Shown here in pieces: positions 6,412 through 12,770 of a stretch of 12,783 nt of DNA. Numbering within the stretch: position 1 is the first letter of the stretch; every line of letters begins with the position of its first letter. The stretch spans positions 1 to 12,783 of the forward strand of contig JAUIBJ010000034.1 of NCBI GenBank assembly GCA_030428025.1, given 5' to 3'. Position numbers and translations under genes: made by a program. The notes below the pieces were generated by a model that saw only the letters and a list, made by a program, of their open reading frames with translations, did not search any database and was not told the DNA's origin. Source of the stretch: Alphaproteobacteria bacterium (GTDB lineage Bacteria; Pseudomonadota; Alphaproteobacteria; Rhodobacterales; Rhodobacteraceae).

Positions 6412-6436
6412 CCGCGCGGAGCCGGCGGACGCGCGG
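6412..6436 (+). terminator. Weak hairpin after the YbdK-like gene
   Basis: A 7-bp stem CCGCGCG/CGCGCGG (6412-6418 with 6430-6436) with an 11-base loop lies 4 bases after the stop codon. It is followed by GCATTTGG, which is not a proper T-run. It could be a poor terminator, leaving coaD partly dependent on readthrough. The rest of the gap up to 6519 holds the coaD ribosome site and no recognisable promoter. Confidence 0.3.
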
Positions 6437-6519
6437 GCATTTGGCCCTTGCATTCCCCGGCGCGGTATTGTTGCGTAGCGCCCGCGAAACGCCCCCGCCC
6501 TAACAGGAGGATCCGCCCC

Positions 6520-7017
6520 ATGCGCATCGGTCTTTATCCCGGGACGTTCGACCCGATCACGCTGGGGCATGTCGACATCATCCGCCGCGCCTCGGTGCTG
6601 GTGGACCGGCTGGTGATCGGCGTCGCGATCAATCGCGACAAGGGGCCGATGTTCACGCTGGAGGAGCGCGTGGCGATGATCGAGGCCGAGGCCGCCGCCC
6701 TGACAGAGGAGACCGGCACCGAGATCGTGGCGCACCCGTTCGAGAATCTGCTTATCGACTGCGCCCATGACGTGGGCGCGCGGATCATCATCCGCGGTCT
6801 GCGCGCGGTGACGGATTTCGAGTACGAGTTCCAGATGGTGGGCATGAACCGGGCGTTGGACAGTTCGGTCGAGACGGTGTTTCTGATGGCCGACGCGCAT
6901 CATCAGGCGATCGCGTCGAAACTGGTCAAGGAAATCGCCCGGCTCGGCGGGGATGTGCGCAAGTTCGTCACCCCTGCGGTGCGCGAGGCGCTGGCCGGGA
7001 AGCTGAACGGGCGCTAG
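6520..7017 (+). CDS. coaD: Phosphopantetheine adenylyltransferase
   Basis: The 165-residue cytoplasmic enzyme transfers AMP from ATP to 4'-phosphopantetheine to give dephospho-CoA, the penultimate step of coenzyme A synthesis. The nucleotidyltransferase motif TxGH is at Thr14-His17 within PGTFDPITLGH. NRDKGPMFTLEER (38-50), IIRGLRAVTDFEYEFQM (90-106) and IASKLVKEIARLGGDV (131-146) are highly characteristic of CoaD. Length is normal (about 160). AGGAGG at 6505-6510 lies 9 bases before the ATG, and the frame upstream of that ATG shows no conserved sequence. It should be essential and constitutive. It converges on the small membrane-protein gene with only 13 bases between stop codons. Confidence 0.97.
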   Translation: MRIGLYPGTFDPITLGHVDIIRRASVLVDRLVIGVAINRDKGPMFTLEERVAMIEAEAAALTEETGTEIVAHPFENLLIDCAHDVGARIIIRGLRAVTDFEYEFQMVGMNRALDSSVETVFLMADAHHQAIASKLVKEIARLGGDVRKFVTPAVREALAGKLNGR

Positions 7018-7030
7018 GGGCGCCCGGCGC

Positions 7031-7174
7031 TCAACGCCAGAAGGCCAGCCATTCGATGAAATCCACGAGCTTGCGGGCGAGGAAGATCGTGTTCGACCAG
7101 TCGAAATAGTAATAGTCGACCCCGAGCCCGATCAGGATCAGGGCACCGAGGAAAATCGCGATCTGGTTGGTCAT
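7031..7174 (-). CDS. 47-residue membrane microprotein
   Basis: The minus strand encodes a 47-residue protein starting MTNQIAIFLGALILIGLGVD. It has one clear hydrophobic segment (about residues 4-19), followed by an aromatic stretch DYYYFDW, then FLARKLVDF (31-39) and a WLAFWR C-terminus. The charge pattern and the aromatic residues at both ends suggest a single-pass inner-membrane protein with an amphipathic C-terminal helix. The composition is unlike random shadow frames in this DNA, which are Arg/Ala/Pro-rich. The ribosome site is weak (GCGGA or AGGA close to the ATG). It lies 67 bases downstream of the LuxR-type gene on the same strand and may be the last gene of that operon. I do not recognise a named family; function is unknown. 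Confidence 0.72.
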   Translation of the reverse strand: MTNQIAIFLGALILIGLGVDYYYFDWSNTIFLARKLVDFIEWLAFWR

Positions 7175-7241
7175 TCCTGGGTCCGCTGGCAAGCCGCTCG
7201 GGCCGGGGTATGCCGCAGGGCGGGGCCGGGCGCAAGCTCTC

Positions 7242-7760
7242 TCACGTCTCGCGCCCTGCCTCGACCAGCGGGCCGGCGACCAGTTCGTCGATCAGCACGC
7301 CCAGAAGCCCCCCACGCCCCGAGACGCCCGCCTTGCGGTAGACCGCGTTGAGCTGCGATTTCACCGTCCCCTCGGCCGAGCCGCGCAGGCGCGCGATCTC
7401 GGCGATGGGCAGTCCCTTGATGGCGAAGAGCGCCACGTCGTTTTCCGAAGGGGTCAGGCCCCAGGCATCGAAATGCGCCAGCATGATCTCGTGAAAGGCC
7501 CCGGCGGCGATCGAGACCTGGCTTTCCAGGTGGGCCTTGCGCTGCATCAGCCGCATCAGATAGCGCGTCTCGAAGACGATGGCCGAGACAAGGGCCAGTG
7601 CTGCCGCCGCCTCGACCGCGATATGCAGGTTGGTCAAAGAGGCCATGCCCCCGGGCCGGATATCCTCGATCACGTCCCACAGGAAAAACGCGGCGCAGAG
7701 GCTCTGCACCGCGATGAGCATCACCAGGATGCCGGCATTGTCGGAGATCCGGCCGTTCAT
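7242..7760 (-). CDS. Membrane-anchored LuxR-type transcriptional regulator
   Basis: The 172-residue protein has two predicted membrane helices (about 10-31 and 45-66), a short helical linker rich in charged residues (67-90), and a C-terminal LuxR/GerE helix-turn-helix (about 101-160). Typical HTH residues are LTPSENDVALFAIKGL, IAEIARLRGSAEGTVKSQL and VYRKAGVSGRGGL. There is no receiver or ligand-binding domain, so any signal must come through the membrane segment or a partner. The start codon overlaps the stop of the cytochrome gene in an ATGA arrangement (7760-7757), implying translational coupling and fixed stoichiometry with that cytochrome. This suggests it senses the state of the cytochrome or the quinone pool, which is inference. 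Target genes are unknown; autoregulation of its own operon is likely. Confidence 0.87.
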   Translation of the reverse strand: MNGRISDNAGILVMLIAVQSLCAAFFLWDVIEDIRPGGMASLTNLHIAVEAAAALALVSAIVFETRYLMRLMQRKAHLESQVSIAAGAFHEIMLAHFDAWGLTPSENDVALFAIKGLPIAEIARLRGSAEGTVKSQLNAVYRKAGVSGRGGLLGVLIDELVAGPLVEAGRET

Positions 7761-8296
7761 GACGCGATGTTTACGTCTTCCGGCAGGCGTTTGCGACCCG
7801 TTATCATCGCCCGCGCCAGATTGACGCCGGTGCGGCGGCTTTCCCAGACCACTGCGGCGATATGCACCACGACAGAAACCTCGGCCCAGGTGACCAGCAT
7901 CTCGTGCGCCTCCTCGACCCAGTCCACGCCCCAGAAGGCGTTGGTGGTCATCATGTAGCCGGTGACGCCGATGGCGATCATCGTGGCCAGCAGGTTGACG
8001 ATCATCAGCGCGCCCAGGGGCGAATGGCCCAGATGGGTGCGGTGGCGGTGGGTGGCGATATCGGTGATCTGCCCCATCACCGCATGGGGGCCGGGCAGGA
8101 ACGAGGCGAATCGCGCCGTGGCGGGCCCGATCAGCCCCCAGAGCAGGCGCAGCGCGACGAGCGCCAGCACCGCATAGCCGATCCATTCATGCAGGGCGCT
8201 TTCATCGTCGGTGAAGAAGGCGTTGGCGGCAAAGCCCGCCACCAGCGACCAGTGGAAGACCCGGACAAACGGGTCCCAGACCTTGAACTCTTTCAT
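7757..8296 (-). CDS. Cytochrome b561/Ni-Fe-hydrogenase-type b cytochrome
   Basis: This 179-residue integral membrane protein has four hydrophobic segments: about 13-29, 36-57, 94-115 and 133-152. It belongs to the prokaryotic cytochrome b561 / hydrogenase cytochrome-b family. RVFHWSLV with His15, ALHEWIGY with His36, GHSPLGALM at 90-98, EEAHEML with His131 and VVVHIAAVVWE with His145 are the usual landmarks; the four histidines 15, 36, 131 and 145 are likely ligands of two b hemes. Such proteins pass electrons between the quinone pool and a periplasmic or membrane partner. No dehydrogenase or hydrogenase is nearby; the partner may be the PepSY protein or a diffusible cytochrome. The start at 8296 is supported by GAAAGGA upstream. 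It is preceded by a strong hairpin and overlaps the LuxR-type gene by 4 bases. Confidence 0.9.
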   Translation of the reverse strand: MKEFKVWDPFVRVFHWSLVAGFAANAFFTDDESALHEWIGYAVLALVALRLLWGLIGPATARFASFLPGPHAVMGQITDIATHRHRTHLGHSPLGALMIVNLLATMIAIGVTGYMMTTNAFWGVDWVEEAHEMLVTWAEVSVVVHIAAVVWESRRTGVNLARAMITGRKRLPEDVNIAS

Positions 8297-8318
8297 GGCT
8301 TTGTCCTTTCGGAGAGGG

Positions 8319-8345
8319 GGCCCGGGCCGGCCGCCGGCCCGGGCC
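8319..8345 (-). other. Perfect 12-bp GC hairpin between the PepSY and cytochrome genes
   Basis: GGCCCGGGCCGG (8319-8330) pairs perfectly with CCGGCCCGGGCC (8334-8345) around a 3-base loop, filling most of the 55-base gap between the two minus-strand genes. On the transcribed strand it is followed by CCCCCTCTCC rather than a T-run, so it is probably not a full terminator. Intercistronic hairpins like this can protect the upstream mRNA, as in the Rhodobacter puf operon. Here that would raise the PepSY protein over the cytochrome. Confidence 0.65.
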
Positions 8346-8351
8346 TGCACC

Positions 8352-8603
8352 TCAGTCGTCTTGCTCGGACTTGACGATTTTCAGGTCGGCATCGAAATAG
8401 ATTTCGTAGCGCTCGCCATCTTTCAGCGCGTAGGCCTCGTAAAGCCCGTCCTCGGTTTCGATCTTGCGCACGTCATAGCCATCGGCGGTCAACTGCGTGC
8501 GGATCGCCTCTTCGGTGGCTGGGTCGATCTTGCCGTGGCCTTCCGAGGCGACGGCGGCGCTGCCGGCGGCGATGGCGAGGGCGAGGACGATGATACGTGT
8601 CAT
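8352..8603 (-). CDS. Secreted PepSY-domain protein
   Basis: This 83-residue protein has a signal peptide (hydrophobic core about 4-18, cleavage near AVAS-E, residue 20). A single PepSY-like domain fills the rest: a helix DPATEEAIRTQLTADGY (27-43) followed by strands VRKIETEDGLYEAYAL and ERYEIYFDADLKIVKSE. That helix-then-hairpin pattern and the ending DADLKIVK are typical of the small PepSY proteins found beside b-type cytochromes in Proteobacteria. It should be periplasmic; its biochemical role is unknown. AAGGA lies 8 bases before the ATG at 8603. An in-frame extension upstream lacks a signal sequence at its own start and is rejected. It is the first gene of a probable operon with the cytochrome and the membrane regulator. 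Confidence 0.88.
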   Translation of the reverse strand: MTRIIVLALAIAAGSAAVASEGHGKIDPATEEAIRTQLTADGYDVRKIETEDGLYEAYALKDGERYEIYFDADLKIVKSEQDD

Positions 8604-8766
8604 GATGTAAATCCTTTCGGTTATGGCTGCTGTCCCGATCCGGCCTGTCAAACCGCCCGGTGCCTGCCCATCTGGCCGGGAAATCCGGGGCGCGCCATTG
8701 CACCCCGGTGGCAGAAGGACGGGCATCTAACTTAGGTTTATGGGCGATGTCGCCCCGGTGCGCGTC
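8604..8766. promoter_or_regulatory. Intergenic region upstream of the PepSY-cytochrome-regulator operon
   Basis: The 163 bases hold the 3' end of the cyclase gene transcript and the promoter of the PepSY operon, both on the minus strand. A 6-bp hairpin CCGGGG/CCCCGG (8685-8690 with 8703-8708) could end the cyclase transcript but lacks a T-run. A short AT-rich island with the near-palindrome CTAACTTAG (8728-8736) stands out in otherwise very GC-rich DNA. No confident -35/-10 pair was found. Confidence 0.35.
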
Positions 8767-9681
8767 TCAGTAGACCGCCAGAGGCGCGCCGGGCGAGGCG
8801 GTGGCGCCCACGACAGGCAGGGGGGCGAAGATATAGGCGAACTCGGCGATCTCGGCGTCGATCAGCCGCTCGGTCTCGAGATTGCGGTGCAGGTAGATGC
8901 CATTCCCGGCGGTCATCTCGGTATGGACCGGAAAGGCGCGGGTCTCGCCCGGCGCCTGCCGCTCGACGGACCAGGTATCGGCCCCCACCAGCGCCACCTC
9001 GCGCTCGATCAGCCATTGCGCGGCTGCCGCGCCGATGCCGGGGGCGCCCGACAGATAGGTGTCGTTGTCCGCCACCCAGTGCCGGCCCCAGCCGGTGTGG
9101 AAAAGCACCGCGTCGCCATGTCCCGGCTCGTCCAGCCCGAACCAGTCCAGAGCGGTTTCGATATCCTCGACGGTGATCTCCTCGCCCGCCTGCATCGGAC
9201 CGCCGCGCACCGAGACCATGTCGATCATGATGCCGCGGGTGAAGAAAGGCCTGACCCGCTCGATGCCCAGTTCGCCCGGCCCGTCCGCGGATGCCACGTC
9301 GGCGGCGGACAGCCCGTTGTAGAAGCCATCCTCGCCTGGCCGGCCTATTTCGCCCAGGCCCGAAAGGCTGGTGCCGGCCCCGACCGGGGCGGAGAGGTGG
9401 CTTTTCACCTGCGTGGCCGCGTCGTTTCTGACCACGCGGCGGGAAAGATCGAGGCTTTCGCCCGGGCCCATCGGCATGTCGGGGGTATAGTCGCGGCCCA
9501 GCTCCACCACCCGGCCGCGGCGGATGATGTTGGCGGCCTGGATGGCGTTCAATTCGGTCATCATGTTCGCCGCGCCCATCCGGTCCCACGATCCGTGGCG
9601 GCTTTCGCCGGTGTCCTGCGCGGCTGCGGGGCCGATGGCGGCCAGTGTCAGAACCGTGGCGGCGAGGCCGAGCTTTCCCAT
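8767..9681 (-). CDS. Exported cyclase-family protein (kynurenine formamidase-like fold), degraded metal motif
   Basis: The 304-residue protein has a signal peptide (hydrophobic core 5-20, AAA-Q cleavage near 21) and a cyclase/kynurenine formamidase-like domain. Family landmarks are RVVELGRDYTPDMP (57-70), FYNG (120-123), FFTRGIMIDM (146-155), VLFHTGWGRHW (192-202), SGAPGIG (211-217), LVGADTWSVE (231-240), VHTEM (252-256) and VGATASPGAPLAV (291-303). Members usually have HxGTHxD..xH or QxGTQxDGxGH as metal site; the matching segment here is GAGTSLSGLGE (101-111), so the Asp is Ser107 and the His is Glu111. Catalysis by the usual route may be lost or altered. AAAGGA precedes the ATG at 9681; a longer in-frame start lacks support. 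It diverges from trkA with a 183-base gap. Confidence 0.85.
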   Translation of the reverse strand: MGKLGLAATVLTLAAIGPAAAQDTGESRHGSWDRMGAANMMTELNAIQAANIIRRGRVVELGRDYTPDMPMGPGESLDLSRRVVRNDAATQVKSHLSAPVGAGTSLSGLGEIGRPGEDGFYNGLSAADVASADGPGELGIERVRPFFTRGIMIDMVSVRGGPMQAGEEITVEDIETALDWFGLDEPGHGDAVLFHTGWGRHWVADNDTYLSGAPGIGAAAAQWLIEREVALVGADTWSVERQAPGETRAFPVHTEMTAGNGIYLHRNLETERLIDAEIAEFAYIFAPLPVVGATASPGAPLAVY

Positions 9682-9864
9682 GACGTCCGTCCTTTCCCGA
9701 GCGGTGCCCTTGTCCGGCCAGTAGAGCGTAGCCCGACGGGGCGGATCAACCGGGAAAATCGGGAAACCCCGGCCCCGGGGCCGCAACCCTTGCCGGCCGC
9801 AGGCGATTGACCCCCTTGCCCCCTTCTGTCATTCAAAAAGCCCGAGAGCAGCACAAGGTGCGCC
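9682..9864. promoter_or_regulatory. Divergent promoter region, cyclase gene / trkA
   Basis: The gap contains a perfect 14-base palindrome CGGCCCCGGGGCCG at 9770-9783, which could be a regulator site or a hairpin, and two nearby CGGGAAA repeats. For trkA, TTGACC at 9807-9812 is a fair -35 match, but the region 17-18 bases on (CATTCAA, about 9830-9836) is a weak -10. An AAGG ribosome site lies at 9855-9858, 6 bases before the trkA ATG. Confidence 0.35.
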
Positions 9865-11241
9865 ATGAAGGTCATCATCTGTGGGGCCGGTCAGGTCGGC
9901 TGGCAGATCGCCCGCCACCTGAGCGGCGAGAGAAACGACGTGACCGTGGTCGACAACAACCCCGATCTGGTGCGCCGGGCGGCCGAGACGCTGGACGTGC
10001 AGGGGATCACCGGTTTCGCGAGCTATCCGGACGTCCTGGAACGCGCGGGCGCGCGCGATGCCGACATGATCATCGCCGCCACCTATTCCGACGAGGTCAA
10101 CATGGTGACCTGTCAGGTGGCGCATTCGATCTTCGCCATCCAGCGCAAGATCGCCCGGTTGCGCAGCCAGTCCTATCTGGACGCGATCTATTCCGATCTC
10201 TATCGCCGCGATCACATGCCCATCGACGTGGTGATCAGCCCCGAACGCGAGGTGGCCGACGCCGCCCTGCAGCGGCTGGCGGCGCCCGCGGCCTTCGACA
10301 CCGAGACCTTTCTGGGCGGCAAGGCGCAGTTGATGGGTCTGCGGCTGGAGGAGGACTGCCCGGTGCTCAACACGCCGCTGCGCCAGCTCAACGATCTTTT
10401 CTCGACGCTGGGCGTGGTGGTGGTGGGCGTGCGCCGCGAGGGGCGGCTTTTCGCGCCGGAGGCGGGCGACCAGCTTTTCGCCCATGACGAGGCCTATGTC
10501 TTCGCACCGGTCGAGGACATCCCCCGAACGCTGGAGGTGTTCGGAAAGTCCAACCGCAAGCAGGAGCGTCTGGTGATCGTCGGCGGCGGCAATATCGGGC
10601 TGGCGGTGGCGCGGGCGCTGGAAAAACGCGGAAAGCGGACCCGGACCAAGATGATCGAGCGCAACCGCCACTGCGCAGAGCGCGCCGCAGACGCCCTGGA
10701 ACGGACGATCGTGCTCAATGGCGACGGGCTGGAAGCGACGCTGCTGAACGAGGCGGGCGTATCCCGGGCCGATGCCATCCTGACGGTGACCGACGACGAC
10801 AAGACCAACATGCTGGCCGCCGTGCGCGCCAAGGCCGAGGGCTGCCGCTATGCCATTGCTCTGATCAACGATCCCACGCTGTTGCCGCTGATGGACCCGC
10901 TGGGGATCGACGCCTATATCAATCCGCGCGCCACGACCGTCAGTTCGATCCTGCGCCATATCCGCCACGGGCGGGTGCAGTTGGTCTATTCGCTGGGCGA
11001 TGCCGAGGCCGAGGTGATCGAGGCCGAGGTGCTGTCGACCTCCAACATCGCCGGGTCCGCCATCCGCGACATCGACTTTCCCGAAGGCGTTCTGGTGGCA
11101 GGCGTGATGAAGGAGGGCAAGATCGTCAAACCCACTGGCGGGCTGCGGATCGAGGCCGGCGACACGGTGGTGATCTTCGCGCTGGCCGCCGATGTCAGCC
11201 GGGTCGAGCAGCTGCTTCAGGTCTCGATCGACTTCTTCTGA
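9865..11241 (+). CDS. trkA: Trk potassium uptake system NAD-binding regulatory subunit TrkA
   Basis: The 458-residue peripheral membrane subunit binds NAD(H) and gates the TrkH channel. Length and double RCK architecture match TrkA. The first Rossmann repeat has GAGQVG at 7-12 with acidic VVDNN at 28-32; RCK_C follows (about 140-216). The second Rossmann repeat has GGGNIG at 240-245, ending near DAILTVTDDD (303-312), and a second RCK_C domain (about 370-455) contains GDTVVIFAL. The fingerprint NPRATTVSSILRHIRHG at 353-369 is typical of proteobacterial TrkA. The start at 9865 has AAGG upstream and begins directly at the first strand. It is followed 4 bases later by trkH, so the pair is an operon. 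In many alphaproteobacteria trkA sits beside ntrYX; upstream here is instead a divergent cyclase gene. Confidence 0.97.
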   Translation: MKVIICGAGQVGWQIARHLSGERNDVTVVDNNPDLVRRAAETLDVQGITGFASYPDVLERAGARDADMIIAATYSDEVNMVTCQVAHSIFAIQRKIARLRSQSYLDAIYSDLYRRDHMPIDVVISPEREVADAALQRLAAPAAFDTETFLGGKAQLMGLRLEEDCPVLNTPLRQLNDLFSTLGVVVVGVRREGRLFAPEAGDQLFAHDEAYVFAPVEDIPRTLEVFGKSNRKQERLVIVGGGNIGLAVARALEKRGKRTRTKMIERNRHCAERAADALERTIVLNGDGLEATLLNEAGVSRADAILTVTDDDKTNMLAAVRAKAEGCRYAIALINDPTLLPLMDPLGIDAYINPRATTVSSILRHIRHGRVQLVYSLGDAEAEVIEAEVLSTSNIAGSAIRDIDFPEGVLVAGVMKEGKIVKPTGGLRIEAGDTVVIFALAADVSRVEQLLQVSIDFF

Positions 11242-11245
11242 GATC

Positions 11246-12766
11246 ATGGGCGCGCGCATCCTCCGCCTTCCACTGATCCTGCTGCTGGCCGGCATCTTCG
11301 CCACCGCGATGTTCCTGCCGGCCATTCACGCACTCGCGCAGGAGGATCACAGCGTCGCCCGGGCGTTCTTCTATTCCGGCGTTCTGGGGCTGGTCGCGGT
11401 TGGGGTGATCGGGCTGGCGTTGTCGGGGCGCGTCCGGTCCGATCCCAGCGATCTGCAGAATCTCGCCTCGCTGTTTCTGGCCTATACGGCCCTGCCGCTG
11501 TTTCTGGCGCTGCCCTTCTACGAGGGGCTGGAAACCACCACCTATCTCAACGCCTATGTCGAGATGGTCTCGTCGCTGACCACCACCGGGGCCACGCTGT
11601 TCGACACGCCCGGGCGGCTGACCGGCAGCCTGCATCTGTGGCGCGGGCTGGTGGGCTGGATGGGCGGACTGCTGATCTGGATCTCCGCCTCCGCCGTGCT
11701 GGCGCCGCTGAATCTTGGCGGCTTCGAAGTGACGGCGCGGGCCGAGCCGGGGCAGGGCGGGATGCTTCTCGACCGGTTCAAGCGCGCCAGTTCGGCCCGG
11801 CGCATCGCCCGGACGGCGGCGCAGCTCTTCCCGATCTATGCGGGGTTGACAGGCGCGCTCTGGCTGATGCTGGTGGTCTGCGGCGACCGGCCACTGGTGG
11901 CGGCGATTCATGCCATGTCCACACTTGCCACCAGCGGCATCTCGCCGCTTCCTGGCGGACCGGGCGAAGAGGCCGGACTGGCCGGAGAGGCGGTGATCTT
12001 CCTCTTCATGCTGTTCGGGCTGTCGCGGCTGACCTTCTCGTCGGACACGGTGACCGCGGCGCGGCCCGGGCTGCTTTATGACCCGGAATTCCGTATCGGC
12101 ATGGCGCTGGTCATCGGCGTGCCGCTGCTGCTTTTCTCGCGCCACTGGCTGGGCGCCTTCGACGTCGACGAGACCGAGAACCTGCAACAGGCGGTGGTCG
12201 CGCTCTGGGGGGGGATGTTCACTGTGCTGTCGTTCCTGTCCACCACCGGCTTCGAAAGCGCGGCCTGGGACGAGGCGCAGGGCTGGTCGGGGCTGGGCAC
12301 GCCGGGGCTGGTTCTGCTGGGACTGTCGGTGGTGGGCGGGGGCGTCGCCACCACTGCCGGCGGGGTCAAGCTCCTGCGGGTCTATGCGCTCTTTCTCAAC
12401 GGCCAGCGCGAGATGGAGCGGCTGGTGCATCCCTCCTCGGTGGGGGGGGCCGGGCAGGCCAGTCGCCGTATCCGCCGCGAGGGCGCCTTTGTCGCCTGGA
12501 TCTTCTTCATGCTGTTTGCGATGTCGCTGGCGCTGATCACGGTGGTGCTGGCGGCCCTGGGCCAGGATTTCGAATCCGCCACCGTGCTGGCCATCGCCGC
12601 ACTGTCGACCACCGGGCCGCTGACACAGGCCGCCGCCGAGGTGCCCGTGCGCCTGCTGGAGATGGGACCAGCGGCGAAACTGGTGCTCAGCGCGGCGATG
12701 ATTCTGGGCAGGCTGGAAACGCTGGCGATCATCGCGCTGTTCAATCCCGGCCTGTGGCGGGATTGA
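11246..12766 (+). CDS. trkH: Trk/Ktr potassium transporter membrane subunit TrkH
   Basis: The 506-residue polytopic protein forms the K+-conducting pore. All four pore-loop filter sequences are visible: TTTGA (112-116), ATSGI (228-232), STTGF (332-336) and STTGP (454-458), each placed between hydrophobic membrane helices. GGGVATTAGGVKLLRVY (364-380) and MILGRLETLAI (485-495) are strong TrkH/KtrB signatures. Length is normal (about 480-510). The ATG at 11246 comes 4 bases after the trkA stop and has no good Shine-Dalgarno sequence, so translation is probably coupled to trkA. An earlier ATG at 11192 in frame would overlap trkA by 50 bases and add a Ser/Arg-rich leader unlike TrkH; it is less likely. 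A CGCCC/GGGCG hairpin starts 5 bases after the stop at the window edge. Confidence 0.96.
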   Translation: MGARILRLPLILLLAGIFATAMFLPAIHALAQEDHSVARAFFYSGVLGLVAVGVIGLALSGRVRSDPSDLQNLASLFLAYTALPLFLALPFYEGLETTTYLNAYVEMVSSLTTTGATLFDTPGRLTGSLHLWRGLVGWMGGLLIWISASAVLAPLNLGGFEVTARAEPGQGGMLLDRFKRASSARRIARTAAQLFPIYAGLTGALWLMLVVCGDRPLVAAIHAMSTLATSGISPLPGGPGEEAGLAGEAVIFLFMLFGLSRLTFSSDTVTAARPGLLYDPEFRIGMALVIGVPLLLFSRHWLGAFDVDETENLQQAVVALWGGMFTVLSFLSTTGFESAAWDEAQGWSGLGTPGLVLLGLSVVGGGVATTAGGVKLLRVYALFLNGQREMERLVHPSSVGGAGQASRRIRREGAFVAWIFFMLFAMSLALITVVLAALGQDFESATVLAIAALSTTGPLTQAAAEVPVRLLEMGPAAKLVLSAAMILGRLETLAIIALFNPGLWRD

Positions 12767-12770
12767 GACG

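Noticed and set aside
5140..6903. A 587-codon minus-strand open frame opposite the YbdK-like and coaD genes
   Set aside because: It spans two recognised genes and an intergenic region, has His/Gln-rich low-complexity sequence and no ribosome site; it is a shadow frame.
11192..11245. Upstream ATG as trkH start
   Set aside because: It would overlap trkA by 50 bases and add a Ser/Arg-rich leader not typical of TrkH; the ATG at 11246 begins right before the first membrane helix.
9829..11325. A 498-codon minus-strand frame opposite trkA
   Set aside because: Antisense shadow of trkA with His/Asp/Gly-rich composition and no recognisable motif.
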